Below, piece after piece: positions 9,671 to 18,566 of a stretch of 64,000 nt of DNA (position 1 is the first letter of the stretch; each line of letters opens with the position of its first letter). Origin of the DNA: Aeolococcus sp035552595 (GTDB lineage: Bacteria > Chloroflexota > Dormibacteria > Aeolococcales > Aeolococcaceae); the NCBI GenBank assembly GCA_035552595.1, contig DASZKZ010000083.1, forward strand, positions 1 to 64,000, written 5' to 3'. The notes under the pieces are model-generated. The model was given only the letters and a program-made list of their open reading frames with translations. It had not been told where the DNA came from and made no database searches. The position numbers and the translations under genes are program-made.

Positions 9671-9752
9671 CCCGGCCTGCCTCCGATGATCGTGGTCTCC
9701 GCCGTCCATCGTCGCAGGCCGCCACCCGTGGCCACCTCGCCGCCGCGCCGGG

Positions 9753-10193
9753 TCAGCGACGCTGGTTGAGGAGCAGCTGCAGCAGGGCCCAGGCCGAGAG
9801 CGACACCACCATCCAGGCGACCACCCCGAGGAGGAGACCGAGCGCGGGATGCCCCGCCAGGAGCAGCGCGGCGGCGACGGCGAAGCCCACCATGCCCAGT
9901 GCCCCCGCCACCGCCCCCCAGGCGTCGGCGTCGGCGGGATCGCGCCCGTCGCGTTTCTGGAGAAGGGTGAGGGCGGCGGGAAGGATCGCCGGGAAGGCCA
10001 GGAAGAGGCCGCCGACGTGGGGGCCGGCCAGCTTGCCGATGACCGCGGCGACGACGCTGACCCCGAAGCCGAACGCGAAGCGCATCGCCGTCTCGCCGGG
10101 CTTGACCGACACCGCCGACGTGTCCAGGCCGGGGCGGTCGCGGGTCGTCGACGGCGCGCTGGGCGGCAGGACGTGGAACGGCCCTCGCGTCAT
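9753..10193 (-). CDS. DUF3147-like small membrane protein (pair member 2)
   Basis: A 146-aa protein with a polar N-terminus of about 35 residues followed by four hydrophobic segments. The segment GPHVGGLFLAFPAILPAALT resembles small DUF3147-type membrane proteins. The ATG overlaps the TGA of the upstream membrane gene (ATGA), so the two are a coupled pair and may form a heteromer. Function is unknown. Confidence 0.7.
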   Translation of the reverse strand: MTRGPFHVLPPSAPSTTRDRPGLDTSAVSVKPGETAMRFAFGFGVSVVAAVIGKLAGPHVGGLFLAFPAILPAALTLLQKRDGRDPADADAWGAVAGALGMVGFAVAAALLLAGHPALGLLLGVVAWMVVSLSAWALLQLLLNQRR

Positions 10194-10537
10194 CGCAGCG
10201 CCACCACATACCCTGCCGCCGCCAGCGCGAACCACACCCCCAGCGTGATCGCCGACGCCTCCAGTGATCCCAGCCTCTTGAGCAGGCTGGCGTCGGTGAT
10301 GCAGTACCCCAGCATGGCGGTCGACCCCGCCACCATCCCGGCGGCGAACGCGGCCGCCCGGGTGGCACCGTCGCTGAGCAGGGTCACCGCCAGGCTGGCG
10401 GCGGCGATGGTCGGAGCGGCGCCGAAGACGCCGGCGAGGGTCTTGGGCTTGACCGCCTGGGCGACCACGCTGAAGACCACCACAAGGGTGCCGGCCACCA
10501 GGCCCTTGAGGATGATGATGAGGACGTCGGCCACCAC
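10190..10537 (-). CDS. DUF3147-like small membrane protein (pair member 1)
   Basis: A 115-aa protein with four hydrophobic helices and the motif KPKTLAGVFGAAPTIA, similar to the core of DUF3147-type proteins. It starts with GTG close behind a TATTAAT/TACGCT-like promoter region, so the mRNA leader is very short. It and the following gene look like paralogous or complementary halves of one membrane complex. Function unknown. Confidence 0.7.
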   Translation of the reverse strand: MVADVLIIILKGLVAGTLVVVFSVVAQAVKPKTLAGVFGAAPTIAAASLAVTLLSDGATRAAAFAAGMVAGSTAMLGYCITDASLLKRLGSLEASAITLGVWFALAAAGYVVALR

Positions 10538-10680
10538 CGATTAATAGCGTATTCCTACCACTAGAATGTCACTTGATCGCACATCGGTGCTGTCGGCATG
10601 GGGGGCCGCGCGGGTGCCGGTTGCGCGACAATCAGAGGTCAGCCCCGACCATCTCGGCCGCCGAGGAGGAGCGCAGCAAA

Positions 10681-11112
10681 ATGACGATGGACATGACCCC
10701 GACCGCCGTCGGAACCGAGGTTCCCCCGCGCAGTGCGTCCTTCGAGGAGAAGATGGCGTACTACCGCTCTCAGCACACCACCACGGGGGTGCGGGCCACC
10801 CACCTGGTGGGCATCCCCGCTGTCGCCGCCGCCCTCCCGCTGGTGGCCGCCCGGCCCCGCGTGGGCGTGCCCCTGTTCCTGGCCGGCTGGACGCTCCAGG
10901 TCATCGGCCACCGCGTCTTCGAGAAGAACAGTCCGGCACTGACCAAGGGTCTGTTCACCTACCAGTTCTGCGGGCTCGCCTTCTGGTGCGAGGAGATGGC
11001 CGACCTCATCGCCGGGCGCTCACCCTTCGCCGGGGCACCGGACTCGCTCGATCGGCGCGAGAACGGCGAGGTCGCGGGGATCCCCATCGGGGACTACGCC
11101 CAGGTCCGCTGA
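10681..11112 (+). CDS. Mpo1-like / DUF962 membrane protein
   Basis: A 143-aa protein with the pattern of the DUF962/Mpo1 family: a YYRSQH segment, then THLVGIP leading into a hydrophobic helix, then GHRVFEKNSPAL. In yeast the relative Mpo1 is an iron-dependent dioxygenase acting in alpha-oxidation of 2-hydroxy fatty acids; histidines that could bind iron are present here. Activity in bacteria is inferred only. The ATG has GAGGAG upstream. Confidence 0.8.
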   Translation: MTMDMTPTAVGTEVPPRSASFEEKMAYYRSQHTTTGVRATHLVGIPAVAAALPLVAARPRVGVPLFLAGWTLQVIGHRVFEKNSPALTKGLFTYQFCGLAFWCEEMADLIAGRSPFAGAPDSLDRRENGEVAGIPIGDYAQVR

Positions 11113-11130
11113 GCCTGTCCGGCGGCGCGC

Positions 11131-12012
11131 TCAGTGCAGGGCGATCAGGGCCACGGCCACCGCCGCGACCACCAGACCGCCTGCCTGCTGGCGAGCCAGA
11201 CGCTCTCCGAGCACGCCGCGCGCGAGCAGCAGGGTGGACGCCGGGTACAGGGAGCTGATCACCGCCACCAGGGCGAGCAGCCCGTGGTGGGTGGCCAGCA
11301 CGTACGCCAGGTTGGCGGCGAAGTCGGTGACCCCTGCGATGGCCGCCAGGGCCAGGGTGCGGCCCCGCGGCAGGATGGGTGATGCCCGCACCGCCGTCGC
11401 CGCCGACACGGCAAGCAGGATGAGCACCGATGCGGCGCGCTGCGGCACCAGCGGCCAGGCTCCCCCGCCGGCGCTGGTCTGGGCCAGCAGCACGAAGAAG
11501 CCGCCGAAGCCGATCCCGGCGGACAGCGCGGACACCACGGCGCCGCGGCTGAGCGGGGCGGAGCCGCGGTGGGCGCGACCTCCGCTCTCCGGCTCGGGGC
11601 GGCGGCGGGGTTCGCGACCGAGCAGCACCATCGCCGGGATGGCCAGGGCGACCCCGACCACGGCGAGGGTTCCAGGGCGCTCGCCTCGGATCGTGCCCAC
11701 GGCCACGGGCACGAGCGCGCTCAAGACGGCGGTCAGCGGTGCCACCACCGACATCGGACCGATCGCCAGGCCGCGGTAGAGCAGGACCACCCCGAGCAGG
11801 CCGACGATGCCGGCCGCGGCACCCCAGGCCATGTCCCCCGCCGTGAACGTCGACCCGGGAAGAAGCCCCACCGCGAGCAGAGCCAGCAGGAGGCTCAGGC
11901 CGTTGCTGACCAGCACCACCGCGGTCGCCGCCACCCGCCGCGCCGCCAGCCCGCCGCTGAAGTCGCTGACGCCATAGCAGACCGCCGAGACCAGGGCGAG
12001 CAGAGCAGCCAT
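11131..12012 (-). CDS. EamA/DMT-superfamily transporter
   Basis: A 293-aa protein with about ten hydrophobic helices in two repeated halves, as in the drug/metabolite transporter superfamily. The N-terminus (SAVCYGVSDFSGG) and the central PLTAVLSALVPV segment match EamA-type exporters. The start at 12012 removes an upstream polar extension that would precede the first helix. The substrate is unknown; neighbours give no hint. Confidence 0.85.
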   Translation of the reverse strand: MAALLALVSAVCYGVSDFSGGLAARRVAATAVVLVSNGLSLLLALLAVGLLPGSTFTAGDMAWGAAAGIVGLLGVVLLYRGLAIGPMSVVAPLTAVLSALVPVAVGTIRGERPGTLAVVGVALAIPAMVLLGREPRRRPEPESGGRAHRGSAPLSRGAVVSALSAGIGFGGFFVLLAQTSAGGGAWPLVPQRAASVLILLAVSAATAVRASPILPRGRTLALAAIAGVTDFAANLAYVLATHHGLLALVAVISSLYPASTLLLARGVLGERLARQQAGGLVVAAVAVALIALH

Positions 12013-12055
12013 GGCGGCCGACTCTGCACGGTGCGGCGGCCACGACGCCGCCCCA

Positions 12056-13276
12056 TCAGCTCCGGATCGCACCCACCATCATGCCGCCGATCCCGGCCGC
12101 CAGCGCGGCGGTGGTCAGGTACATGGCCACCCGTCCGACCCGGGCCAGGAAGCGGGCACCCTCTCGGCGCGCCCAGAGGATCGCCGTGGGCAGAACGCTC
12201 AGCGCCACCGCGGCCAGGCCCGATCCGAGCGCCGGCCGCACCCACCAGTCGGGTGATTTGGTGACCCAGGTCAGCCCCAGGCCCCAGCCGCTGACCCCCG
12301 CGGCCACCAGGGCGGCGCAGGAGAGCGCGATCAGCAGGGGGGCATGCCGCAGCACGCTCAGCCTGGTGGGCGCCGGCGCCGGGAGCGGCCAGATGGGGTC
12401 GAGCACGTGCCACTGGTCGGCGTGCGCGCCGATGATCGGTTCGAACGCACCCAGCAGGGTGCGCGCCACCCGGCGGACCTCAACCGCACGCGGCGCGGTG
12501 ACGTCATACGAGACCTCCGGCAGCGCATGCAGGCACAGCCTGCCCCGATGACGCACCGACCACACTGGGATGAGCGCGGCGCCGCAGCGCATGGCCAGGT
12601 CGACCACCCCGATCGGGATGGGCGTCTGCCGGCCGAAGAATTCCACAGGGACGCCGGTGCCGGTGAGATCCCGGTCGATGGCGATGGCGACGGTCCCGTT
12701 GGCACGCAGCTCGCCGAGCACCTGGCGCAGCGCGCCGGCGCCGATGCGCCGGGCCACGTCGATCTCGGCCTCGCGCATGGCGGCGACATCGATGGGGATG
12801 ACGGTGACGCCGAGGGCGGCGCGACCTCTGCGCAGATGGTCGAAGAGTCGCCGCGGACGCAGTGTCTCCGCAAGAACCGCGACGCGACCGGCGTCGGCGT
12901 TGAAGGCAACCAGCCCCGAGTCCCAGGGACCGAGGTGGCTGGACACCATGACCACGCCGCGACCGCGCTCCAGCGCGCCGGTGAGAATGTCGATGCCCTC
13001 GATGCTGAGCCGCTGCGCGCAGCGGCTGGGACGCGACATGCGCAGCACGTCGATCCACGAGCGCCCCAGGTTGCGGGCGTTGGCACGGACCACGGCGCGC
13101 AATCGCCGCGGCGGCACCTCACCGACGACGGTGGAGAGGTTGGCGCGCAGGCCGGCGAATCGACCCGGGGTGAGCACCAGCAGGACATGAACCGCGGCGA
13201 CGGCGATGGCGTAGGCCACGGCCTGGGGAACGGAGTTGGCGAGCACCTCAGCGACGCGGTACGCCCAGTACTTCAT
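12056..13276 (-). CDS. LpxL/PatA-type lysophospholipid acyltransferase with extra C-terminal membrane region
   Basis: Residues 1-300 form an LpxL/HtrB-like acyltransferase: an N-terminal hydrophobic helix and the HX4D catalytic motif at His114-Asp119 (HLGPWD). In monoderm bacteria this family includes PatA, which acylates phosphatidylinositol mannosides. The length of 406 aa is about 100 more than usual; the extra C-terminus holds about three hydrophobic helices. The ATG at 13276 has GGAG 11 nt upstream. The acceptor lipid is unknown. Confidence 0.85.
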   Translation of the reverse strand: MKYWAYRVAEVLANSVPQAVAYAIAVAAVHVLLVLTPGRFAGLRANLSTVVGEVPPRRLRAVVRANARNLGRSWIDVLRMSRPSRCAQRLSIEGIDILTGALERGRGVVMVSSHLGPWDSGLVAFNADAGRVAVLAETLRPRRLFDHLRRGRAALGVTVIPIDVAAMREAEIDVARRIGAGALRQVLGELRANGTVAIAIDRDLTGTGVPVEFFGRQTPIPIGVVDLAMRCGAALIPVWSVRHRGRLCLHALPEVSYDVTAPRAVEVRRVARTLLGAFEPIIGAHADQWHVLDPIWPLPAPAPTRLSVLRHAPLLIALSCAALVAAGVSGWGLGLTWVTKSPDWWVRPALGSGLAAVALSVLPTAILWARREGARFLARVGRVAMYLTTAALAAGIGGMMVGAIRS

Positions 13277-13640
13277 GCGCCCACACCGCTCCTTGATGGT
13301 GGGATCCCGGTCACGCCGTCGGAATGACGCCAGCGTGGTGGTGCACCCGTCGGACGGCCCGGAGGATATCTCATCGTCCATCAGTGTCGGAAAAACCATC
13401 TGTCCGTTGCATGACCCAGGGCTGCGCGCGCTCGCGAGGTGACGGCGCGACGCGTGTCGTGACATCGCCGTACCGCCGCGAACGGCCCTGACCTGATACG
13501 CTCCTCTCTGACGCGGCGCTGTCGTTCTTGCGCCGCTGCCCTTCTTGCGGTTTCCTCTCCCCGTGTCGCGCGGGTCCCTCAAGCCAGGCACTGACCAGAG
13601 CTTCGAGGGGAAGCGCAGAGCCATTCGGCTTCGGAGATCC
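13277..13640. other. Divergent intergenic region with promoter and structured leader
   Basis: This 364-bp gap separates the acyltransferase (minus) from the DEAD-box helicase (plus). Its right part carries an extended -10 (TGATACGCT, 13494-13502) followed by a 7-bp GC hairpin and a leader of about 130 nt to the helicase ATG. Open frames that cross it are low-complexity and end inside the flanking genes. I saw no convincing small gene in it. Confidence 0.5.
13494..13536 (+). promoter_or_regulatory. Extended -10 and 5' hairpin of the DEAD-box helicase leader
   Basis: TGATACGCT is an extended -10 element. The transcript would start near 13509 and almost at once form a stem of GCGGCGC (13513-13519) with GCGCCGC (13530-13536) around a 10-nt loop. 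Long structured leaders are a known feature of several bacterial cold-induced RNA helicase mRNAs; here the link is inferred. Confidence 0.4.
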
Positions 13641-14891
13641 ATGACATCGTTCGCTGACCTCGGTGTGCGTCCGCGCACCCTCCTCGCCTTGGAGCAGGGC
13701 TCCATCATCACCCCACTCCCGATCCAGGCAGAGGCGATCCCCGCCCTGCTGCGGGGCCGCGATGTCGCCGCCGAGGCCCCCACCGGCTCCGGCAAGACGC
13801 TGGCATTCCTCATCCCCATGGTGGAGCGCCTGGCCGGGCATCGCCGCGACGGCGGGCCGCGCGCGCTGCTCGTGGCCCCATCGCGCGAGCTCGCCAACCA
13901 GATCGGAGCGGTGCTGCGCACCGTCGATCGCGGGCTGCGCATCGCCATGCTCTACGGGGGCGTGGGCTACGGAGGCCAGCTCAGCGCTCTGCGCAGCAGC
14001 CCCGACGTGGTCATCGGTTGCCCGGGACGGATTCTCGACCTCGCCGCACAGGGGCGGGTCAACCTCGCATCGATCGAGTACCTGGTCCTCGACGAGGCCG
14101 ACGAGATGCTCGACCAGGGATTCGCGCCCGACGTCGAGCGCATCATCGCCCTCACCCCCGGTGACGGCCCCAAGCGCCGCCAGACGGTGCTCACCTCGGC
14201 GACCATGCCGTCGTGGGTGCAGCGCATGGTCGCCCGCCACCTCATCGACCCGGCGGTGATCCGAGTCATCTCCGAGGGCGAGCCCACCCTGGAGCACGCC
14301 ATCCTCCACGTGGAGCGGGCGACCAAGGTCGACACGCTCTCGCGCTTGCTGCGCCGCCACCAGGGCTCGGCCCTCGTCTTCCATCGCACCAAGCACGGCG
14401 CCAAGGGACTGGCCCGTGACCTCACCGCTCGCGGCCATCGCAGCGTGGAGTTGCAGGGAAACCTCTCGCAGAACGCGCGCGACCGCGCGGTGGCGATGTT
14501 TCGCAGCGGACAGGCTGACGTGCTCGTGGCCACCAACGTCGCGGCCCGCGGGCTGGACATCTCCGGGGTGGCCGTGGTCGTCAACTACGAGCTCCCGGAG
14601 ACCCCGCAGTGGCTGACCCACCGGGTCGGCCGCACCGCCCGCAACGGCGCCGCCGGCCGGGCCTTCACCTTCCTCACCCGTGAGGACGCCGAGAAGTGGC
14701 GCAAGCTGCGCCGGCTCGGCGCCCCGGAGCTGCGCGGCGCCGACACCGACCACCTTCTCAGCACCGGCAACATCCGCTTCATCGCCGCCCCACCCCTGGG
14801 TGTGCCCGACCCACGCTCGGCGCCGCGTTCGCAGCGCGGCGGCGCCAACAGCTTCCATCGCCGCCGCCCCCGTCCCGCCCCGGTGCGGTAG
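13641..14891 (+). CDS. DEAD-box ATP-dependent RNA helicase
   Basis: A 416-aa helicase core. Motifs in order: Q motif (TPLPIQ, residues 24-29), Walker A APTGSGKT (46-53), DEAD box VLDEADEM, motif III SAT, and motif VI HRVGRTARNG. The C-terminal tail is short and Arg-rich (RGGANSFHRRRPR), probably for RNA contact. It would unwind RNA duplexes in ribosome assembly or mRNA turnover. The ATG at 13641 with GGAG nearby is preferred over in-frame upstream starts because MTSFADLG matches the family N-terminus. Confidence 0.95.
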   Translation: MTSFADLGVRPRTLLALEQGSIITPLPIQAEAIPALLRGRDVAAEAPTGSGKTLAFLIPMVERLAGHRRDGGPRALLVAPSRELANQIGAVLRTVDRGLRIAMLYGGVGYGGQLSALRSSPDVVIGCPGRILDLAAQGRVNLASIEYLVLDEADEMLDQGFAPDVERIIALTPGDGPKRRQTVLTSATMPSWVQRMVARHLIDPAVIRVISEGEPTLEHAILHVERATKVDTLSRLLRRHQGSALVFHRTKHGAKGLARDLTARGHRSVELQGNLSQNARDRAVAMFRSGQADVLVATNVAARGLDISGVAVVVNYELPETPQWLTHRVGRTARNGAAGRAFTFLTREDAEKWRKLRRLGAPELRGADTDHLLSTGNIRFIAAPPLGVPDPRSAPRSQRGGANSFHRRRPRPAPVR

Positions 14892-14967
14892 CGGAGTCCG
14901 CCTCGGCGGCGGCGCCGGCGCGCTACTGTGAGAGCAGGCGCCGTCCGGCGCCACCACGGGGACCGCC

Positions 14968-15261
14968 ATGGCAGAGATCTGCAGTCACCTCGACGCCGAC
15001 ACCGGAGCAGCCCCGAGCGGTGACGGCTGCGTGGAATGCCTGGCCATCGGACAGCGATGGGTGCACCTGCGCCGCTGCGTCACCTGCGGGCACATCGGCT
15101 GTTGCGACTCCTCGCCGGGCACGCACGCCACCTTCCACTTCCACCAGAGCGAGCATCCGCTGATCCAGTCGTTCGAACCGGGAGAGGAGTGGTTCTGGTG
15201 CTACGCCGACGAGGTCATGTTCGAGCTCGAGGACCGGCCGCCGAGCCCCGCCCACCCCTGA
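14968..15261 (+). CDS. UBP-type zinc finger protein
   Basis: A 97-aa protein that is almost wholly one ZnF-UBP domain. The ligand pattern C-x-H at residues 6-8, then CVEC, CVTC, GHIGCC, GTH and a string of His residues matches the eukaryotic ubiquitin-binding zinc finger. Bacterial versions are common in high-GC lineages, but their ligand is unknown; no ubiquitin-like gene is seen here. A TACTGT hexamer at 14924 could be its -10. Confidence 0.9.
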   Translation: MAEICSHLDADTGAAPSGDGCVECLAIGQRWVHLRRCVTCGHIGCCDSSPGTHATFHFHQSEHPLIQSFEPGEEWFWCYADEVMFELEDRPPSPAHP

Positions 15262-15270
15262 GCGGCGCCG

Positions 15271-17127
15271 TCACAGAGCCGCCGCCTGGTCGCGCTTGCG
15301 CAGCTTGTTGCGCTGGTCGGCGTTGAGGATGCGCTTGCGCAGCCTGATCCCGCGGGGCGTCACCTCGACGAGCTCGTCGTCCTCGATGAAGTCGAGGCTC
15401 TCCTCGAGCGACATGGCGCGCGCCGGCACCAGCCGCACGGTGGCGTCCTCGGTCGACGAGCGGATGTTGGTCTTCTGCTTCTGCTTGGTGACGTTGAGAT
15501 GCATGTCGCCGGGGCGGCGGTTGAGCCCGACGATCATGCCCTCATAGACGGCGGTGCCCGGACCCACGAAGGGCTGGCCGCGCTCCTGGAGGCCGAGCAG
15601 CCCGTAGGCCACCGCCGTCCCTGGCTGGCTGGCGGTGAGCACGCCGTTGCGGCTGGTCGGGGGCAGCGTGCGCCAGCGCTCCCAGCCGAGCAGGCGCGTC
15701 GACATCACGCCCGTGCCGCGCGTCAGGGTGAGGATCTGGCTGCGCAGACCGATGAGCGCGCGCGTGGGAGCGTGGTGGGTGAGCCGGGCCCGTCCCGCGG
15801 CGTCGGTGCGCATCGACTGCATCTGAGCGCCTCGCGATCCCAGCGTCTCGGTGATGGCGCCCACCGCGTCGGCGTCGCAGTCGATGATGCACTCCTCCAC
15901 CGGCTCGCAGCGGTGCCCGTCGATCTCGCGCGTGATCACCGCCGGACGCGAGACCTCGAACTCGTACCCCTCACGACGCATGGTCTCGATGAGGATGGCG
16001 AGGTGGAGCTCGCCACGGCCGCTGACCTCGAAGATGTCGGCGGTGGGCCCGTCGGCGACGCGCAGCGCCACGTTGGTGAGCAGCTCACGGTGGAGGCGGG
16101 CGCGGAGCTGTCGCGAGGTGCTGCTCAGGGTGGCCTCGCGCCCGGCCATGGGGGACTGGTTGACGGAGAACTGCATGCGCAGGGTGGGCTCGCCCACCTC
16201 GGGGCGGGGCAGTGGCACGGGATTGTCGGCGTCGGCCACGGTGTCGCCGATGGCGACGTCGGCGAGGCCGGTGATGTAGACGATCTCACCGGCGGCGACC
16301 TCTTCGACCGGGACCCGCTGGAGCGCCTCCACGGTCATCACGGTGCCGATGCGCTGGCGCGGTCCGATGCCGTCGGCGGTGCAGCACACCACCGCCTGGC
16401 CCACCCGCAGCACGCCCTTGTTGATCCGCCCCAGCGCCAGGCGCCCGCTGTAGTTGTCGTGGTCGAGGTTGCTGACCAGCATCTGGAAGGGAGCGTCGGG
16501 GTCGGCGGGCGGTGGCGGGACGTGGCTGAGGATGGTGTCGAGCAATGGCTCGAGGGTGACGCCCTCACGCCGCAGATCGGTGGTGGCGGTGCCGGCGCGC
16601 CCGTTGGTGTAGACCACCGGCGCGTCCAGCTGCGAGGAGTCGGTGGCCAGCTCGAGGAGGAGATCGTGGGTCGCCTCCACCGTTTCCGCGGGGCGGGCGT
16701 TGACCCTGTCGATCTTGTTGACGACGATGATCGGGCGCAGGCCCAGAGCCAGCGCCTGGCGCAGCACCACGCGTGTCTGCGGCATGGGGCCCTCTGCGGA
16801 GTCGACGAGCAGGAGGCATCCATCCGCCATGCCCAGCACCCGCTCCACCTCACCGCCGAAGTCGGCGTGCCCGGGCGTGTCGATGATGTTGAGCTTGACC
16901 CCGCGATAGCGGATCGAGGTGGTCTTGGCGAGGATGGTGATGCCCTTCTCGCGTTCGAGATCGTTGGAGTCCATGATCAGCTCACCCACCTGCTCGTGCG
17001 CGGCGAAGACCCGCGACTGCTTGAGCAGTGCGTCGACGAGCGTGGTCTTGCCGTGGTCGACATGGGCCACGATGGCGACGTTGCGAAGGTCGGCGCGGCG
17101 TGGAGTGGCATCGGACGAGGCGGACAT
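15271..17127 (-). CDS. typA: Ribosome-associated GTPase TypA/BipA
   Basis: A 618-aa translational GTPase. G1 is AHVDHGKTT, the switch/G3 region is DTPGHADFGGEV and G4 is NKID; EF-G-like domains and the TypA-specific C-terminal domain follow. It binds the 70S ribosome and supports large-subunit assembly and stress or cold adaptation. Length is normal. It faces the UBP zinc finger gene tail-to-tail with 9 bp between stops. Confidence 0.96.
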   Translation of the reverse strand: MSASSDATPRRADLRNVAIVAHVDHGKTTLVDALLKQSRVFAAHEQVGELIMDSNDLEREKGITILAKTTSIRYRGVKLNIIDTPGHADFGGEVERVLGMADGCLLLVDSAEGPMPQTRVVLRQALALGLRPIIVVNKIDRVNARPAETVEATHDLLLELATDSSQLDAPVVYTNGRAGTATTDLRREGVTLEPLLDTILSHVPPPPADPDAPFQMLVSNLDHDNYSGRLALGRINKGVLRVGQAVVCCTADGIGPRQRIGTVMTVEALQRVPVEEVAAGEIVYITGLADVAIGDTVADADNPVPLPRPEVGEPTLRMQFSVNQSPMAGREATLSSTSRQLRARLHRELLTNVALRVADGPTADIFEVSGRGELHLAILIETMRREGYEFEVSRPAVITREIDGHRCEPVEECIIDCDADAVGAITETLGSRGAQMQSMRTDAAGRARLTHHAPTRALIGLRSQILTLTRGTGVMSTRLLGWERWRTLPPTSRNGVLTASQPGTAVAYGLLGLQERGQPFVGPGTAVYEGMIVGLNRRPGDMHLNVTKQKQKTNIRSSTEDATVRLVPARAMSLEESLDFIEDDELVEVTPRGIRLRKRILNADQRNKLRKRDQAAAL

Positions 17128-17213
17128 GTACGCGTATCGTCGCCGACCCGGCGATTGTGGCGGCTTCCAGGGTGTCGGCGGTGGGGCCGAACCCGGCGAT
17201 CCGGCGACTCAGC

Positions 17214-17219
17214 TAGCAT
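17214..17219 (+). promoter_or_regulatory. Putative -10 (TAGCAT) for leaderless transcription of the M20 peptidase
   Basis: TAGCAT lies 9 nt before the ATG at 17229. Transcription starting about 7 nt after the hexamer would leave a leader of 2-3 nt. No Shine-Dalgarno sequence is present. Confidence 0.45.
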
Positions 17220-17228
17220 CGGGCGCCG

Positions 17229-18560
17229 ATGAGTGAGAGCGCCGCCGAGGTCACCGACCTGTTGCAGCGGCTGATCCGCAACGGCTGCATCAACGACGGC
17301 ACACCCGACTCCGGCCAGGAGATCCGCAACGCCGAGCTCCTGGCAGCGCACCTGCACGGATGCGGGGTGGAGATGGAGACGTTCGAGTCGCTACCCGGAC
17401 GCACCTCTCTGTTGGCGCGGCTGGAGGGCACCGACCCCAGCGCTCCCACGCTGATGCTGATGGGGCACACCGACGTGGTGCCCGTCGATCCGGCGGGATG
17501 GCAGCGCGATCCGCTCGGCGGCGAGCTCGTCGACGGGGTGGTGTGGGGGCGCGGCGCCATCGACATGCTCAACCTGACGGCGTCGATGGCGGTGACCACG
17601 CGACGTCTGGGCATCTCCGGGCGCAGGCCTCGCGGCACCCTGGCCTTCCTCGCCGTCGCCGACGAGGAGGCGGGCGGCACGCTGGGGGCGGGCTGGCTCG
17701 CCGAGCACGCGCCCGAATCGATCCGCTGCGACTACGTGATCACGGAGAACGGCGGCGTGCTGCAGCACACGCCGGCGGGCGAGCGCATCGGCGTCACCGT
17801 GGGCGAGAAGGGGATCTTCTGGTGCCGGATGACGGTGCACGGCACCCCCGGCCATGGTTCGCGTCCGCTGCACTCCGACAACGCGCTGGTCAAGGCGGCC
17901 GAGGTGGTCACCCGGCTGTCGGGGTATCGCACCTCCGCTCACATCACCGACGCATGGCGCCGCTGGGTCGCGGGGATGGGATTCGAGCCCGCGGTGGCGG
18001 CGGCGCTCGTCGATCCAGCGCGGATCTGGGAGGGCCTCGACGCCCTCCCCCGGGGCCTGGCCGGCATGGCCCACGCGCTCACCCACCTCACGGTCAGCCC
18101 CAACGTCGTCCACGGCGGCGAGAAGACCAACGTCATCCCCGGGCGTGTCGACCTGGAGATCGATCTCCGCAAGGTTCCCGGGCAGACCGACGAGGACGTG
18201 ATGGAATTCTTCGACACCGCCCTGGGCCCTCTCCGCGACGCCGTCACCGTCGAGATCCTGCAGCGCGACGATCCGTCCGAGTCCCCGGTGGACACGCCTC
18301 TGTGGGAGGCCGTGACCCGGGCCGCCACCGCGGTGTACCCGGAGGCGAGATGCATCCCCACGCTGACCCCGGGAGGAACCGACGCCCGCTTCTTTCGCAA
18401 CCTGGGGATCCCCGCGTACGGCATGGCGCTGTACAGCCGGGCCATGTCCCTCGACCAGTTCAGCGCCATGTTCCACGCCAACGACGAGCGCGTCGACCAG
18501 GAATCGCTGCGGCTGACGGTCGAGCTCTACGACGCGGTGGCTCGCGACCTGCTCGGCTAG
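17229..18560 (+). CDS. M20-family metallopeptidase
   Basis: A 443-aa di-zinc amidohydrolase or peptidase of the ArgE/DapE/CPG2 type. Metal-site motifs include GHTDVVPVD (His and following Asp), GRGAIDM with the bridging Asp, and DEEAGG with the general-base Glu. A dimerisation/lid domain is inserted in the middle. Family members hydrolyse small peptides or N-acyl amino acids; the substrate here is unknown. It starts from a probable leaderless promoter. Confidence 0.92.
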   Translation: MSESAAEVTDLLQRLIRNGCINDGTPDSGQEIRNAELLAAHLHGCGVEMETFESLPGRTSLLARLEGTDPSAPTLMLMGHTDVVPVDPAGWQRDPLGGELVDGVVWGRGAIDMLNLTASMAVTTRRLGISGRRPRGTLAFLAVADEEAGGTLGAGWLAEHAPESIRCDYVITENGGVLQHTPAGERIGVTVGEKGIFWCRMTVHGTPGHGSRPLHSDNALVKAAEVVTRLSGYRTSAHITDAWRRWVAGMGFEPAVAAALVDPARIWEGLDALPRGLAGMAHALTHLTVSPNVVHGGEKTNVIPGRVDLEIDLRKVPGQTDEDVMEFFDTALGPLRDAVTVEILQRDDPSESPVDTPLWEAVTRAATAVYPEARCIPTLTPGGTDARFFRNLGIPAYGMALYSRAMSLDQFSAMFHANDERVDQESLRLTVELYDAVARDLLG

Positions 18561-18566
18561 AGGGCG

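Noticed and set aside
13277..13545. Upstream extension of the acyltransferase frame to 13948
   Set aside because: The extension runs antisense into the helicase gene and is Ser/Arg-rich; the ATG at 13276 has a ribosome site and starts directly before the first helix.
15499..17232. Long open frame on the plus strand opposite typA
   Set aside because: It is a mirror of typA caused by high-GC third positions; its translation is Gly/Arg/His/Val-rich with no motif, while typA has all GTPase motifs.
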